A program made the translations under genes and the position numbers. The notes under the pieces were generated by a model. It worked only from the letters and a program-made list of their open reading frames with translations. It did not search any database and had not been told where the DNA came from. A stretch of 64,000 bases of DNA from NCBI RefSeq assembly GCF_902459465.1, contig NC_047062.1, forward strand, positions 6,264,501 through 6,328,500, written 5' to 3'. Source of the stretch: Asterias rubens. Taxonomy: Eukaryota > Echinodermata > Asteroidea > Forcipulatida > Asteriidae. Shown in pieces: positions 63,001 to 64,000 of this stretch. Numbering within the stretch: the stretch's first letter is position 1; every line of letters starts with the position of its first letter.

Positions 63001-63756
63001 TTCCATTCCCAGATCTTCTTCATCCAGACGAGTGTTTCCTTCTCCATGGTCAGTCCTTGCCCTTCAATAATGTCATCTTTCATGTTTGTGAGGAGTGGGT
63101 GCCGGAACCCCACCGGTGGGGCACCCATAAGGCCCTCAGACCCCCCGTAAAGAGACACATGCTGACGGGCAGGGCGTTCCTGACCAATCATCGATTGATA
63201 CTCTTCTCGGCTGAGAAGCAAAAGAGTGAGTCCTACTTCTTCTTTTTTTTTTACCCACTTCGCCCGACCGCATCATCACAATAATCTAGGCTACGCCATT
63301 TTAGGGGTTAATATAGTGTCTGAGAGCACTCCCACCAAATAAAGAGATAACAGCGTCGGCCTAATTAATACATTGTTGGCCCTCGAAATGCTCTATATTG
63401 TTAGAGACATTGGAGAGGTAACTTTGATGACATATGATTTAAAACAACAAAACGGATCCAAAAACTAAATGTATTACCGAGCAACGACAAGGGTATATAA
63501 AAATCACTTATATCAAATTTTTGTTTTCCCAAAAGGTACATCTTTGAAACGGTTTACAACCTTCACGACTGGTAGGGATACCCCAAAGCCTGTCGGGTAC
63601 CAACTAAGAGCGACCAGCCAAGATATGGTGCACTTCCAGTCTATTCCCCTGACGCACTTCCGCAATGTTGAGCTACTCGCTGCGATGGGAACCAGTTCGG
63701 TTACCAACATCCTCGGTCAAAAGTTATTCTGCTGTCTTCCGCTGGTGTGCTGTCGG
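60022..63756 (+). CDS. Unrecognised gene with a possible PH/GRAM-like segment, 5' part
   Basis: Four coding exons join cleanly: 60022-60213 (phase 0 end), 62102-62384 (phase 1), 63013-63225 (phase 1) and 63536-63756 (phase 0, followed by GTAAAT). They give about 303 residues, and the gene continues past the window. The N-terminus is Ser/Thr-rich and probably disordered (SSVSTSSDKAMPM). Exon 2 is VPLSWIPQQLDPASREVFEE followed by an acidic helix with ERSAKEMEEDRGWM. Exon 3 has DECFLLHGQSLPFNN and the strand-like HMLTGRAFLTNHRLILFSAE, a wording typical of PH/GRAM-type beta sandwiches. Exon 4 is QSIPLTHFRNVELLAAMG followed by a Cys-rich FCCLPLVCC end. I do not recognise the family; a membrane- or lipid-associated role is only a suggestion. 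The start is the first ATG of the open frame. Confidence 0.7.
60281..60530. mobile_element. MITE family C copy, diverged, in gene 3 intron 1
   Basis: GCCTGTAAGCACAACAACTT at the left, CAGCGGTTACCAGCTAAAAT in the middle and GCTAACAGCTTTATGAAAGT followed by GGGCC at the right follow the family pattern. A B-box-like GGTTCAAACCCC at about 60666-60677 just beyond is probably a separate tRNA-like SINE piece. Confidence 0.5.
61650..61877. mobile_element. MITE family C, best-preserved copy, gene 3 intron 1
   Basis: GGGCCCAATTTCATGGCTCT at the left mirrors AGAGACATGAAATTGGGCCC at the right. The stem is full of GCTTACG/CGTAAGC words. Long Helitron copies H1, H3 and H4 each contain pieces of this family. 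Confidence 0.8.
62734..62793. repeat. 60-bp near-perfect palindrome at a MITE end
   Basis: The two 30-base halves (AAACCGTTTGTTATGAAATG.. and ..CATTTCATAACAAACGGTTT) differ at one position. CCGATCCAAGGCAACGTGTT and CCTTTAA follow, the same terminal segment seen at 32.92-32.96 kb. A second hairpin (GGGAGTCAA/TTGACTCCC) lies at about 62638-62668. Confidence 0.75.
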
Positions 63757-63804
63757 GTAAATGCAATACTTTCAATACATTCATTAAAAGGTGTTGTGAA
63801 AGAA

Positions 63805-63957
63805 TGGGTGCGTTCGTTTAGCTCCCCTGGGTCGACTCCGGTGTGTGGCGTTTTTTTTTTCCAGGACAAACGTGTGCAGATAATTACCCACGTTCGTCCT
63901 GGGAAAAAACCCGCCACACACCGGGGTTGACCCAGGGAAGCTAAACGAACGCACCCA
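63805..63957. mobile_element. Short MITE with strong terminal inverted repeats, gene 3 intron
   Basis: TGGGTGCGTTCGTTTAGCT at the left and AGCTAAACGAACGCACCCA at the right. The pairing continues inward (CCTGGGTCGACTCCGGTGTG against CACACACCGGGGTTGACCC). 153 bp, with only a short unpaired centre. The inner T/A runs differ by indels. Confidence 0.85.
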
Positions 63958-64000
63958 GTGTGTATTTTCTAAAATTAAACTTGCATAGAATTATAAAATA

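Overview
This is a repeat-rich eukaryotic (animal) window. Exon/intron structure, the two recognisable host genes and the repeat content (TTAA-flanked MITEs, tRNA-derived SINE fragments, Penelope-like elements, Helitrons) fit an echinoderm, probably a sea star. The species assignment is an inference. All three protein-coding genes lie on the + strand.

Region 1 (1-7.3 kb) holds the 3' half of a TOGARAM1 (crescerin/FAM179B) orthologue. It has nine visible coding exons encoding the last two TOG-type HEAT-repeat domains, and one intron with a GC donor. Region 2 (7.3-15.1 kb) is intergenic with several short palindromic DNA-transposon relics. Region 3 (15.1-28.3 kb) is a complete ZFYVE1 (DFCP1) orthologue of ten coding exons and about 1,060 residues: a B-box-like zinc N-terminus, a P-loop ATPase domain, a Cys/His zinc segment and two FYVE fingers. 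The 3' part of its fourth coding exon has been tandemly amplified about eight times in the following intron. The end of its last exon is also duplicated. A Penelope-like element with a long open reverse transcriptase/GIY-YIG frame sits antisense in the intron between the FYVE fingers.

Region 4 (28.3-60 kb) has no recognisable host gene. It contains an RTE-like LINE tail, a large diverged inverted repeat (32.3-35.1 kb), and a broken Myb/SANT-like fragment. It also contains a 14-kb head-to-tail array of five non-autonomous Helitron-like elements on the - strand (38.1-52.3 kb). That array begins, on the - strand, with a cluster of five tandem Helitron-type 3' hairpin ends. The region closes with a 5'-truncated, multiply broken LINE with a poly(A) tail (about 55.9-58.67 kb). 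Region 5 (60.0-64.0 kb) is the 5' part of a third gene, which I do not recognise. Its spliced frame is clean across four exons and includes a segment resembling a PH/GRAM-like fold.

The two recognised genes act in unrelated processes (ciliary microtubules; PI3P/ER omegasomes and lipid droplets), so no operon-like relationship is implied. The most unusual content is the Helitron array, whose repeats each carry a nuclear-receptor-type DR5 sequence and an ETS-like palindrome, and the pseudo-exon array inside ZFYVE1.
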